NCBI GenBank assembly: GCA_030867875.1
Contig: JAOWCC010001501.1
Location: 17,265,524 to 17,329,523, forward strand
Direction: 5' to 3'
DNA from: Actinernus sp. WN-2022
Taxonomy: Eukaryota > Cnidaria > Anthozoa > Actiniaria > Actinernidae
DNA: 64,000 bases
Part shown: positions 1 to 9,387 of the stretch, one piece after another
Layout: every line of letters begins with the position of its first letter
How positions within the stretch are numbered: the stretch's first letter is position 1
Program-made: the position numbers and the translations under genes
Notes under the pieces: model-generated
What the model was told of the DNA's origin: nothing
Databases searched by the model: none
What the model saw: only the letters and a program-made list of their open reading frames with translations

Positions 1-137
1 GTATGACTGGGTGTGTTGCTAGTGTGGTGATGGGAGGTAAGTATGACTGGGTGTGTTGCTAGTGTGGTGATGGGAGGTAAGTATGACAGGGTGTGTTGCT
101 AGTGTGGTGATGGGAGGTAAGTATGACTGGGTGTGTT
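1..137. repeat. 40-bp minisatellite, left edge
   Basis: Three full copies and one partial copy of a 40-bp unit (starting GTATGACTGGGTGTG) run head to tail. One copy differs by a single base (GACAGG for GACTGG). The array continues off the left edge, so its length is unknown. It may lie in an intron of the Patched-like gene whose last exon follows. Confidence 0.95.
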
Positions 138-138
138 C

Positions 139-420
139 AAACCGGGGCCACTTAGACAACGACAACAAAACACATTGCAAAATAAAGCATTCCAAAGTAT
201 AAATCCTAGCATATGCACGCGATTTTCTTCATTCGAAAGATTGGACTTCAGAACTAGTCCACCAAATTTGCCTTTTACCGGATCGAAGCTCGAGCAAGTT
301 GAAATACTATTGTCTTGTACTCGACACCGATTGGATGAAATTTTATAATCTTAAGTTGGAATGCTTTGTTTTCGTTTTCCAATGTGATTGGTTCTCCGCG
401 TTCTCCATGTAACGCATGTT
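139..420. mobile_element. MITE-like repeat, family 1 copy A
   Basis: This 282-bp sequence matches 41174-41452 along its whole length. It starts AACCGGGGCCACTTAGACAA. The 41-kb copy ends with the reverse complement of that start, giving about 27-bp terminal inverted repeats; here the right terminus is degenerate. There is no coding capacity, so this is a non-autonomous DNA element whose superfamily cannot be read. It is followed by an AATAAAGTTGTTGTTGTTG tail-like string at about 424-446. Confidence 0.75.
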
Positions 421-1078
421 AGAAATAAAGTTGTTGTTGTTGTTGCTCTAACGCCGGTGTGGACGATTTAGAGAAATTTAACTAAATTAGTTAATTATTT
501 AGTTGACGTCACCTAAATTAGTGTAACCGCAAATACCAACGGTCACAACGAAATCGGGGGGAGGGGGGGGGGGGGGGGGGGGCTGAATGAAAACGTTAAC
601 TACAGTTTGAAAATAAACCGTTGATCCATACAAATGTACACAATATCACCTAGACAACCATGATCGAACTTAGAGCAACTTGAAATCAGTTCACTCAAAT
701 CAAGTTTATAGAATAAACGTTTGTAATTCACTTTAATCTTTGCCATCCTCTATCGAAAAATATTGAAAAGCATATCAGGACATTCACATGGTATTTCTCT
801 TCTATTTCAGGGTATTATTTTTTTAGTTTTGTTTAAAGAAAGTTGAAGTTTCAGTTGAGTCTCCCTCAATGCTGTCCCATTTCATATCATGTGAAATCTC
901 TCTAGAGGATTCAGTGCTTTATTTTCAAGTCTACAAATGTGTGCATTTTCTCTTGGGATAAAGACGAACAAAGAAACATTACTCAAGAGTAAAGTCAGAT
1001 GATCTGAATTGGGACAGCAAACAGGCAAATAAATCGGTCTATTCTATTGAAAGTGCCCGTTCAATTTTATAATTCTAG
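421..1078. other. No gene; poly-G tract
   Basis: AT-rich DNA with no recognisable exon. A G tract interrupted by one A runs 556-582 (G-quadruplex capable). If the Patched-like gene is intact upstream, this is its last intron, ending in the pyrimidine-rich acceptor TTCTAG at 1073-1078. Confidence 0.5.
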
Positions 1079-1447
1079 GGTGTAGTACGTTCCTTGGTCT
1101 TGTCGTCACCGCCTTCGCATCATCTGAAGTGTTTCACATTTTCTTCCGCATGTTCCTTGGCATCGTGCTCTTTGGTCTACTTCATGGGCTCTGCTTCCTC
1201 CCTGTCTACCTGTCAATCATTTGGCCGGGGGCCAGGCGTTACTATGACAACCGCAACAAACCGAGTTGGCGTGAATCCTGATACTGAAGGTGACAATTCT
1301 TTGGAAAGCAATATTGGAGATTCACCAGAGAAGCCAGATGAGCATGTCGAGGTCGAACAAAGTGATGGGAATGACGACAACAGCGCTGTGTGTTTTGATG
1401 CTCCCATTGTAATTGCCATATCTGAGAAGGCAATCAAAACGAGCTAG
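1079..1447 (+). pseudogene. Terminal exon, Patched/NPC1-like protein
   Basis: After acceptor TTCTAG the frame starting at 1081 reads a Patched/NPC1/RND-type C-terminal membrane unit: TFLGLVVTAFASS, then FFRMFLGIVLFGLLHGLCFL and PVYLSIIWPG. These are the last two transmembrane helices of the family, which moves or senses sterols or lipids. This frame stops at TGA 1279-1281. The +1 frame from the GGGGG run (1227-1231) instead continues to TAG 1445-1447. It gives an acidic, Ser-rich tail typical of a cytoplasmic terminus (NPDTEGDNSLESN). The simplest reading is one extra G, either a sequencing slip or a real frameshift. If real, the product loses about 55 tail residues. Upstream exons lie outside the window. 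The family call is firm; the paralogue is not known. Confidence 0.7.
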
Positions 1448-1516
1448 GAAAACGGCCATCATCCAAGTCTGTAAATGTGCACATTGAATTGGTAGATAGT
1501 AGGCCATACAATACTT

Positions 1517-1818
1517 AGGGATCGAACATTATTTAGCATTAGGGGGGGGGGGGGGGGGGGGGGGGGAGGGCTACTAGATTTGTAGGGGGGTCACGATTTT
1601 TTATGCTCCCATTTAGGGGGGGTCAAACTTTTATATTCTCATCTTTTATAGGGGGGCCATAATTTTTTACTAAGTATATATATTTATAGGTTTATTCAAG
1701 GGGAGGGTCATTATTTTGTGAGACCAGAGAACTGCAGGGTCACATTTTTTTGGGCAAGCCACAATGCAGATCTAGTAGCCCCCCCCCCCCCCCCCCCACT
1801 AAATAATGTCCGGTCCCT
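1517..1818. mobile_element. Poly-G-ended MITE-like element
   Basis: The two ends are inverted copies: AGGGATCGAACATTATTTAG at left and its near reverse complement at 1799-1818. Just inside lie a G tract (1541-1566) and a C tract (about 1779-1798). The interior has three or four copies of a motif of the form GGGGGTCA followed by a T-rich stretch. There is no ORF. Several other elements in the window share this architecture with different sequences. Confidence 0.7.
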
Positions 1819-2849
1819 TGCCCTTTTAAAGAGACTAGCTAAGATAAAATACAACTGATTAAACGAATTTCTCTTCTAGTTCTAGTGAACCATGCTTTCT
1901 GTAACGTACTTAGTTTCTGGAAAAGACATACAATCAATGCAATGCAATACAGTACTTTATTTACCCACGTTACACCCAAGAGGTAGCCTTACTGACTTCT
2001 TGACAAGTTGCATGAATTATAATTATGGTATTAAAGAGTTCATAACATTGTATAATACTATATATAGTCGCCCCTGTAGATGGCCGATCCTCCGTACCTT
2101 TTTTTAAATCATCCCTCTCTTTCCACTCCATGCATATTAAATCTTCCCAGCTGTCCTCCCTCCAAAAACAGATTTTGTAACTTATATGAAATAAATCTGC
2201 ACTATTATTTACATGGGTAGGGTAGTTTTTTTATGGTTTGTTATTATAAACTAACATGTTAATTGCTGCTATTAAAATGCCGGTACTATAGCAGAAAGAA
2301 TGCGATATTAAATAAATAATAATAATAATAATAATAATATAATAATATAATAATAATAATAATAATAATAATATCGAATACGAATAACTTCGTTAAAGTA
2401 CGATAATTTTCAACATCATCTAAAGTATAAGGGCATCACTGTTAGGTTTCTATTAGATGCCCTCCACCCTCTGAAATATGATTTAAATGTATGTGGTTTA
2501 GGCATCTTAATGTGTATTTTTCTATTTGCTGTTATTGTTGTGTGTGTGTGTGTTATAGCAATAATCTAGATTCAGTAATGTAGTTGGCAATGGAATGTAA
2601 TTCATTGGTGTGGAAACAACAACTGAACAAAGAATGCGAGTGTTGGTCGTTTTGCCCCGGGTTTTTTCCTGCCATAACACCCCCTGTAAAACATCCCCAT
2701 GTGCATAACACCCCATAAAGGCCTTTAGGATGGATAGTCCCTGGGCACTATACATGGGATTCTACGGTAACTTTGGACGTATGCGGCATATTCATTTTCC
2801 ATTCAGCGCCGCTCCTATACAATGTTTTAATACAATCAGTTGTCAAAGA
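1819..2849. other. Intergenic DNA with microsatellites
   Basis: No gene recognised. It holds an (AAT)n microsatellite at 2311-2373, a short (TG)n at about 2536-2552, and two copies of a GGGGTGTTATG-type motif near 2680-2720 (as its complement). AAAGA at 2845-2849 is the left target duplication of the Polinton. Confidence 0.6.
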
Positions 2850-3077
2850 AGTAGTATATACAATGGCGGTCCTAATTCACCTCCTAATATAAGCCCCCAT
2901 TAGTCCCCCGCTAAGGACCACCACCCACACAAATTTTTGTTGTTCCAATTCGCCTCCCTATATAAGCCCCCGTTAGTCCCACGGATGGCCCCACCCACCT
3001 CAGAAAATTTATAATTTTTCAATTAGAGGTACGTCATTCTAATGTATACTTGAGATACCGAATTATATGAAAACATG
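2850..3077. repeat. Polinton left terminal inverted repeat
   Basis: Matches the reverse complement of 9018-9244 with few differences, including one extra T in a T run near 2934. Inside are two imperfect tandem copies of a module of about 75 bp, each with a TATA-like AATATAAG or TATATAAG followed by CCCCC(A/G)TTAGTCCC. The inner end falls on the start codon of the first gene (3075-3077), so the repeat probably contains its promoter. Confidence 0.93.
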
Positions 3078-3715
3078 TTTACAATTACTATACGTATGGC
3101 TAGCATGTGCAGAATTATAAAAAACATGTTTACAGTTACTATACATACGACTAACATATTATGCCTCCCCATAGAAATCTTGACTAAGATCGTAGAGTAT
3201 GCAGGCCCTACATCATTTGCAAGCATCGCTTCGACTTCAAAATACCTAGGCGATGCAGCATCTCTAGCACGCTACAAAAACGTAGACCGAGAGTTTCGTA
3301 GACGAGTACTCCTTTTTGTTTTAGGTCTGCTTATAACGATAACGAGCGAGACAATTTGGCTAGGATTTTCAATATTTCCGCAAAGGACGCACACGATGAC
3401 GATAATTTTGCGCTACTCTATGCTTGCGAAAATGGTCATCTTGATGTCATTAAGTGGCTCAGTAAGCACTTCCGGCTCACTATAGAGGATGAACACACTG
3501 CTTATGAAATACTCGATGCGATGTGCTCTGCCAGCAAAAATGGCCATCTTGATGTCGTTAAGTGGCTCGTTAAGCACTTCCAGCTCACCATAGAGGATGA
3601 ATGCGCTAGTTATGCACTAATCTATGCCTGTAGCAATGGTCATCTTGATGTCGTTAAGTGGCTCATTAAGCACTTCCCGTTCACCATAGAGGATGAACTA
3701 CTCGATGCGATGTGC
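3075..3715 (+). pseudogene. F-box/ankyrin-repeat protein of the Polinton
   Basis: Starts at ATG 3075 on the inner edge of the inverted repeat. A second in-frame ATG at 3126 sits in an imperfect tandem duplication of about 51 bp. An F-box-like segment (LPIEILTKIVEYAG, SFASIASTSKYLG) follows in the first frame to about 3312. After a T run (3313-3317) the coding sense moves to another frame (YNDNERDNLARIFN). It then gives three ankyrin-type repeats built on NGHLDV(V/I)KWL at about 3431, 3539 and 3635, spaced 32-36 residues. The similarity stops near 3715 and the frame runs into the antisense of the next gene. In large DNA viruses such proteins can act as substrate adaptors for SCF ubiquitin ligases; that role here is inference. 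One frameshift and loss of the 3' end make this copy non-functional. Confidence 0.75.
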
Positions 3716-3717
3716 CA

Positions 3718-4254
3718 ATTTTTTTGTCGTATTTCGAGCTTAAGCGCTTCATATTTCGATTTCTCGCCAATAACGCTTCCAAACTCGGCTTCTGAAACGT
3801 TACCATCGGCTAGAGCTTTTGAGACTTTGGCTTCCACGGAATTGGCCTTAGCCTTTGGCAACATTACGGTCTTTTTGTGCTTAGAGACGTGAACCCCCAG
3901 TTTCTTACTAGCAACAGCCATCGAAGCCGAAATGGCGGCACAAATAAATCCAATTGATCCTAAAGAAAGACCCACAGGCAGCCCGATTCCTGTAAATGAT
4001 ATACCTAACGCTGAAGCGGATAAAACACCACTCAGGCTACCTGTGGCCACAGCAACCCCGTGAACGATACCACGGGCTCGGGCATATTTTTTACGAACAA
4101 CTTCGTAGTGCTTTGCCTGCTGTTCGAGCTCGGCAAGCGTATCACAGACTTTCTGCAGTCGAAAGCTATCTCCATTCGCGGCAATTAAACATCTTGCCAC
4201 TGCGGCCGACGCCTCCGAAGATGTAACTCGGACGTGGTTGGAAAAACAAGCCAT
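3718..4254 (-). CDS. Hydrophobic Polinton protein, unknown role
   Basis: ATG at 4254-4252; the open frame continues to 3640, but residues after about position 180 (IRQK) are antisense to the ankyrin gene. A charged N-terminal half with coiled-coil character (LAELEQQAKHYEVVRKKYA) leads into a Gly/Ala/Ser-rich hydrophobic stretch at residues about 62-115, long enough for two membrane passes. A Lys/Glu-rich tail follows (VSKALADGNVSEAEF). From memory, proteins of this layout recur beside Polinton genes in cnidarian genomes, but I cannot name a function. The frame is unbroken. Its 5' end abuts the integrase start head-to-head, so upstream sequence was probably lost. Confidence 0.55.
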
Positions 4255-5148
4255 ATGGCAGATCTACTTACCAGCTCCTCAATATGTTCCACGACTAAAT
4301 TCAGTGTCTCTACGCCAAATGAGGTTCATCAAGCTGATCTGCTCTTTCTTCCGCACGATCGTCCTGGGCGTGGACGAAAACTATATAAATATGCACTCAC
4401 AGTTGTGGATGTCGCATCCAGATATAAAGAAGCCGAGCCATTAGCCACTAAAGAAGCTAAAGAAGTTGCTGCGGCATTTGAGCGAATCTACAAGCGAAGT
4501 CCACTGACATGGCCAAAACTTTTACAAGTCGATCCGGGCCGTGAGTTCATGGGTGCTGTTACTCCACTGCTGGCTAAGCATAAAGTTTCTGTAAGGCGTG
4601 GACGTGTGGATATCCATAGAGATCAAGCAATCGTTGAGCGATTCAACCGAACCCTATCCGAAAGGCTATTTGGACATCAATACGCTCAAGAAATGGTGCT
4701 TGCTTCACAGGGAAAGGGCGAGAGGTCAGTAGAATGGGTAGCTCGTCTACCTGCGGTCGTAAAAGCTTTGAACAACGAACCTACGCGTTTGACAGGAAAA
4801 CAACCATCCATAGCAGTTACCAAAAAGGAAATCGAATCAACCCCAGCAGAACCGGCACGGGTTCGGGACGAACGGATACGTCTCGTTGGTCTCAAAGAGA
4901 AGCGGCTTCCATTCTACGTCAGTGTTCGATATCTATATGCTCCTGGTGAGCTGGAAGGTGGACGCCGCCGTGCAACTGATCCTATATGGAGTTTGGAAAC
5001 ATATAATATTTCACGTAGTATGATTTCTTCGGGGCAGCCAGTTCTGTACTATTTGTATTCGGAGGACGTCAAGCGCGGATTTGTGCGTGAAGAGCTACAA
5101 GTGGTGCCACCAGACACAGAACTACCTCCGAATGGGATCTTAAGCTAA
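4255..5148 (+). CDS. Polinton DDE integrase, N-terminally short
   Basis: Retroviral-type (rve) integrase that would insert the element. ATG 4255; numbering the open frame from 4234, the triad is D35 (HQADLLFLP), D100 (LQVDPGREF) and E135 (AIVERFNRTL), with 34 residues between D100 and E135, close to the DD35E spacing. TVVDVASRYKEAEPL after D35 is typical. A basic, chromo-like C-terminal region ends at TAA 5146-5148. Polinton integrases usually begin with an HHCC zinc domain, which is absent here: the gene starts almost at D35 and overlaps the start of the antisense hydrophobic gene. The core frame is open, so this is a 5'-truncated rather than decayed integrase. It overlaps the polymerase tail-to-tail by four bases. 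Confidence 0.9.
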   Translation: MADLLTSSSICSTTKFSVSTPNEVHQADLLFLPHDRPGRGRKLYKYALTVVDVASRYKEAEPLATKEAKEVAAAFERIYKRSPLTWPKLLQVDPGREFMGAVTPLLAKHKVSVRRGRVDIHRDQAIVERFNRTLSERLFGHQYAQEMVLASQGKGERSVEWVARLPAVVKALNNEPTRLTGKQPSIAVTKKEIESTPAEPARVRDERIRLVGLKEKRLPFYVSVRYLYAPGELEGGRRRATDPIWSLETYNISRSMISSGQPVLYYLYSEDVKRGFVREELQVVPPDTELPPNGILS

Positions 5149-8100
5149 GTCGGTGGTTCCGTAAGTATGTCTTTATGCCCATGGGCTAGGGTATCGATTC
5201 TATTTTTGGAAATCCAACGTTTTGTGTCCAGGGGCGAAAGGGAGATTTTATTAACTCGCAGACCATACATCTGTTGTCCAATGCTTCGCAGCATATTCAT
5301 CGGATGCCTGAAGGTCTTCCCATCGAGAAGAGACTCCTTGTACTGCTCGTGTCGCATGTGCTTCTTCACAACATACTTCCGTACTCCTTTAGCCTTGCGA
5401 AACTCATTGGTGTCTGCACATACGATCGAATACATCTTTGGTCGAAGTCCAACGTACTCTACGATGGCAACGCCTGCACACTCATCCTTCATCTTTCCAA
5501 GAACCTTTTTATTGGTAGTGTTGTGCAGTGGATGGTCTTTTGGGTAATCGCTGGTATCATAGAGGCCTGCATTCGAGGCCATGTCTTTGGTCTGAATCTC
5601 AAGCAGCAGTGAGTCCGTGTCTGTGTAGAGCAGTTCACATCTATTGCCATATTGGGGATGAAGTTGGTTGTAGTAGAAATCGTACATCAGGTGTTTGGAT
5701 AGGTCCAGGACGCTCATCCCAACGTAAACGGGGCGGTTCAGCACGAGCCTGCTTTTATGCATGTGTAGGGCTACGAGGCCATCATCAAAGATATTCGATC
5801 TAGCGAACGTTGGGCTTGATATCAGCCGCCGAAGCTTGTCCTCCTCTCTTGCACGCACCAGCTTCACATCCACGCGCTTGCGCAGATTCTCCATTGTCTT
5901 ACCAAATACTGAGTTGTTCATCAGTTTGTAGAGGTCTTTCTCAAAATTGCTCGTAGCCAGTTTACGAAGGTCCGTATTCATACGTATATATGGCTCCATC
6001 CAAGGGCTTTGGTCGAATCGTAGTGCTCGGCGCACCTTTTTCAATCGCATACCAAGAGACAGATATAGCTGTAGATTTCTATAGTGTAGGACGTAGCATT
6101 CTTTGTCGAATAGATTGGGCACAAGCTTTTCGACTTCGATTGGAAATGCTCTTTCACCTAGTAGTCCACATTGGTACTTTGACATCCATTTTTTCTGGAC
6201 TTTCATACGCTCTGGGGCTAGTGGATACGAGTTGTGAGTATTGTGAAGTTCTATAGGATACTCAAGGTCGACCTCAAGGATATAACCTTTATCTGCATCT
6301 TTCGCGATGTCAGTTAGTCGTAGCTTTGCTACATCACACCACTCAAATAGCGCTTGGCTCATAGCCCATCCGTATAGGTTGTTCGCATCCAGATACTGTA
6401 TGTACGTAGTGGGCTTGGTTTTGTCGTACTTCGTTGTCCCAACTGTGCAAGCATATGGATTGTTGGCCTTTGCATGACGTCGACTGACCATCGAAATGCC
6501 GCCTCGCATACCTTTCTCGATGAAAAGATGCATATCGTAGTCTGTGAGCAGCTCAAGCTCTACACCAGTCTTCTTTAGCAATGCATCCCACGATAGGCCG
6601 GGGCTCGTATAGTAGTGAGCTGGGTCCAACCCATAATTTTTCATACATGTCGCTCGAAAGCCTTCGAACACATCTGCGAGTAAAAGTACGTCAGTTCGAA
6701 GATATAGGTCGTGGTAGTCTCCCATAGTTTGACAGCCAAATGCTCCCCAAACCTTCTGTGCATGGGTATAGTCCTCATCTGAGATTCCTTCGTCAGAAAG
6801 CTTGCTATAAAAAGCATCGCGTGGTGGTAGCTCGTCCCGAAACCGCTCCCAACTGTCCATATATTCGTATGGGTAGACGCCCTTGCGCCCAAGAAGATGT
6901 GCATTCAGGAGTGTATGTGAAACGGTTATCCGAAGGCGAGACGGGTCGAGTCGCTTTATGCTCCCTTCTCCACACGGTGGGCAAGTCCCCACTAGCTCCC
7001 AAGCCTCGTTAATGACGACCAGCTCATCCTTATTACATCGTTTACATTTACCTGCTGCCTCTATGGTACTACAAACCAATTTGTCTAGCGACCCCAAGAG
7101 AAATTGTGCGCTATCAATGAACCGGAGGTTGCCAAGTGAGAATGAAATGTACTTCTCCATGTTATTGGGTATGCAAGTTATCTGCCCCTCTACTTTGGAA
7201 ATAGTCTGCATCAAGAGATGAGAATCGTATCCCCGCAAATTATGAAAGACTACTGGTATTATGGTCTTCTTTGGGTCTATCCGCAGTAGTAGATTACAGG
7301 CGTTGTGTGCTGCCCCCTGTACTTTCCAGTGATATGGCAGTGATCGCGAACCGAGTCCCCATTAAGAGACTTCTGACAAATGTGGCAAATGGTTGCGCTG
7401 TGGTGAGCTATACTGTCCTCTGGAGTCATGCATAGGGCTTTACATCTAGATAGGGCTGCCTTAACTTTCTGTTCTTCTTGTTGTATTGCCTCCAGGAATA
7501 TTTCCGTAGCATTGGGCCCTCTATAGACGACTGGAGTCTCCGTATGGCCATCACATCTCATCACAACGTAGCCGAATCCACAGGCCTCGTGTAGTTGAGT
7601 TTTCTGGGTGTTGCTCTTATTTGGATCGAGCTCTGGTCCTTCGATCTTGGTTGTCAGCGCCTCGAAATCTGCATAGATGATGTAGGGAACTTTTAGCTGT
7701 TTGTGCCAGTGCTGTAAGGATAGCTTGTTCTTACCCTCTTTAGGCATCTCAACTCTCACTGCTGTTTGTCCTATACCTTTACATTCTGGAATGTGTTCTT
7801 CAAGGAGATCTTCTCGGCAGTATCCGTGGAGACACCTCTCGCAGAAGTGTTTTCGATGCTCGTGCTTGCTCTGATCATATAGAAGGCGATTCAAATCCTT
7901 GATCCAAGTATAGTGATACTTTCCGGATTCCTCTATTAGCAGCAGGTTAATGCGGCGGGTGTCTACACATCGCTCGCTAATCCTGTAGACTATCACCCCT
8001 TTCTCCCAGCCGAAGACATTGATTGCAAGGTTATTTTGCTTCTCGACCCTGCAAATCTGTGATATGGGAGTTGGTGCATCGATTCCTGTAAAGTCTAGGC

Positions 8101-8732
8101 AGTCCTTGTCCTCTTTAGGATACATAGATGGTCTTTGGGTATTAATCCTAGTGGTAAAGATTGCCGATCGTAGTGCCCATCGTAGGCAGTTATCATCCTT
8201 ATTATGGACATTAACCACAGCCCTCTTGCTTTGGACTTCTTTAGGTAGTGTAATGTGCTAACCGCCTCGTAGTGGTTTGTATCGTGCGATGTCGAGATAA
8301 AGCAGAACTACTCGGTCTACCACCCACCCTGAGCCTCTATGTGTCCATCTCTCTAGGGCCTCTTGGATCACAGGAAAAGACTTGTCTAGCACGGAATTGA
8401 TTTCGTGGAATTGCAATACGGCCTCCTGCCGATGACGAAATATTACGTCGATTAATTCTTCGCTATCATCGAGTTTGTACTTTTGTAGCTGTACTCTCAA
8501 GGCTAGCTGGAACTTCACCCCTTTTAGATCGACAATCTCTTCCTCCAGCTTTTCACGTATTGTGTTGCCTACACCATCTAAGAAGGCCATTGGGTCGGCA
8601 CCAAATTCGTGGTCCTTTGGAACATCCATTTGCCAGCCTCGTAAAAACTTACCAATAACCCATTTAGTGCGTTTGAATACTAGTGGAGAATTCTGGTGGT
8701 GGCCTATAAGCAGCCATGTTTCACACGTATCT
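5145..8732 (-). pseudogene. Protein-primed DNA polymerase B, broken
   Basis: Family B polymerase of the Polinton, expected to copy the element from its inverted repeats. In order: an N-terminal region in the 8629-8258 frame; a Cys/His cluster near 7845; exonuclease motif YADFEAL at about 7670; a zinc/HNH-like CHICQ...RDHCH near 7345; VVFHNLRGYDSH at about 7240; polymerase motif A DANNLYG at 6389; motif B KLMNNSVFG at 5927; motif C YTDTDS at 5625; and the TAG stop at 5147-5145. All catalytic motifs remain. Breaks: an in-frame TAG at 8260-8258, with homologous sequence continuing on both sides in the same frame, and a one-base loss in the C run 7313-7317 that shifts frame between the zinc motif and the second exonuclease motif. 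A CxxC...CxxC insert lies at 7046-6972. The 5' end and its link to the next ORF are unclear. Confidence 0.9.
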
Positions 8733-9020
8733 CTAGATAGGTTTTCGAATCTGTAGCAGCTCTTGCAGTACTTCTACGAACTGCCGCCTTGCTGCCTTTT
8801 CCTTCCTGGATAGTTCTACGCGTAGTAACACAGAGCCGCACTCAACACAAGTATTAAAAGTGATCTGGGTGCCCTTCCCGCATCCGCGACAAGGTGTTGG
8901 AATCCGCCTTCCCTGCCTTATTTTATATAAATGGGTCTTACAATATGTACCTATGCACGACTTGCTGCAGAATGCTTGCTCTCCGACCTTTAACCAGCTG
9001 CACAAATTCTCACCGCGCAT
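8733..9020 (-). CDS. Cys-rich zinc-finger ORF at Polinton right end
   Basis: 95 residues from ATG 9020-9018, on the inner edge of the right inverted repeat. Cysteines occur as C-x-S-x-C, a CRGCGKG pair and a CVECG pair, which suggests two zinc-binding knuckles, followed by a Lys/Arg-rich helix (ELSRKEKAARRQF). In related elements I believe such a module can form the N-terminus of the polymerase protein. Here the frame closes at 8733, and the polymerase frame re-opens one base over near 8770-8750 (KYCKSCYRFENLSRD). It may be a separate gene or a frameshifted N-terminus. DNA binding is inferred from composition only. Confidence 0.55.
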   Translation of the reverse strand: MRGENLCSWLKVGEQAFCSKSCIGTYCKTHLYKIRQGRRIPTPCRGCGKGTQITFNTCVECGSVLLRVELSRKEKAARRQFVEVLQELLQIRKPI

Positions 9021-9244
9021 GTTTTCATATAATTCGGTATCTCAAGTATACATTAGAATGACGTACCTCTAATTGAAAAATTATAAATTTTCTGAGGCGG
9101 GTGGGGCCATCCGTGGGACTAACGGGGGCTTATATAGGGAGGCGAATTGGAACAACAAAATTTGTGTGGGTGGTGGTCCTTAGCGGGGGACTAATGGGGG
9201 CTTATATAAGGAGGTGAATTAGGACCGCCATTGTATATACTACT
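9018..9244. repeat. Polinton right terminal inverted repeat
   Basis: Reverse complement of the left repeat, ending ATATACTACT at 9244 before AAAGA (9245-9249). Its inner edge carries the start codon of the Cys-rich ORF on the minus strand, mirroring the left end. The repeats thus place nearly identical promoter-like DNA in front of the outermost gene on each side. Confidence 0.93.
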
Positions 9245-9387
9245 AAAGATGTAGCCCCCAAATCACATAAGCCTAATGGTTTCTATTTGGGCTCCCTCGC
9301 CACCTGCAACTGTATACTCATGTAATCATGGTATTTATATCTGTGGCAAATAAAGAAATGAAAAAAAAATGGTACTGAAAATGGTAC

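Larger units (their letters stand above)
2850..9244. mobile_element. Polinton/Maverick element, internally deleted
   Basis: Bounded by about 228-bp terminal inverted repeats, with AG at the left end and CT at the right. A 5-bp direct repeat AAAGA (2845-2849, 9245-9249) flanks it. Polintons normally have AG...CT ends, 6-bp duplications and 15-20 kb. This copy is 6.4 kb with a 5-bp match. Gene order: F-box/ankyrin (+), hydrophobic protein (-), integrase (+), DNA polymerase B (-), Cys-rich gene (-). Major capsid, minor capsid, protease and packaging ATPase genes were not found. Several genes run into each other at their ends, as after internal deletions. Stop codons and frameshifts show it is not autonomous now. 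Confidence 0.93.

Noticed and set aside
133..348. 71-codon plus-strand frame at the left edge
   Set aside because: It lies wholly in a MITE-like repeat also present at 41174-41452, where the frame is not preserved.
2522..2755. 77-codon minus frame
   Set aside because: Part is a TG microsatellite and the rest is a repeated GGGGTGTTATG motif; no coding signal.
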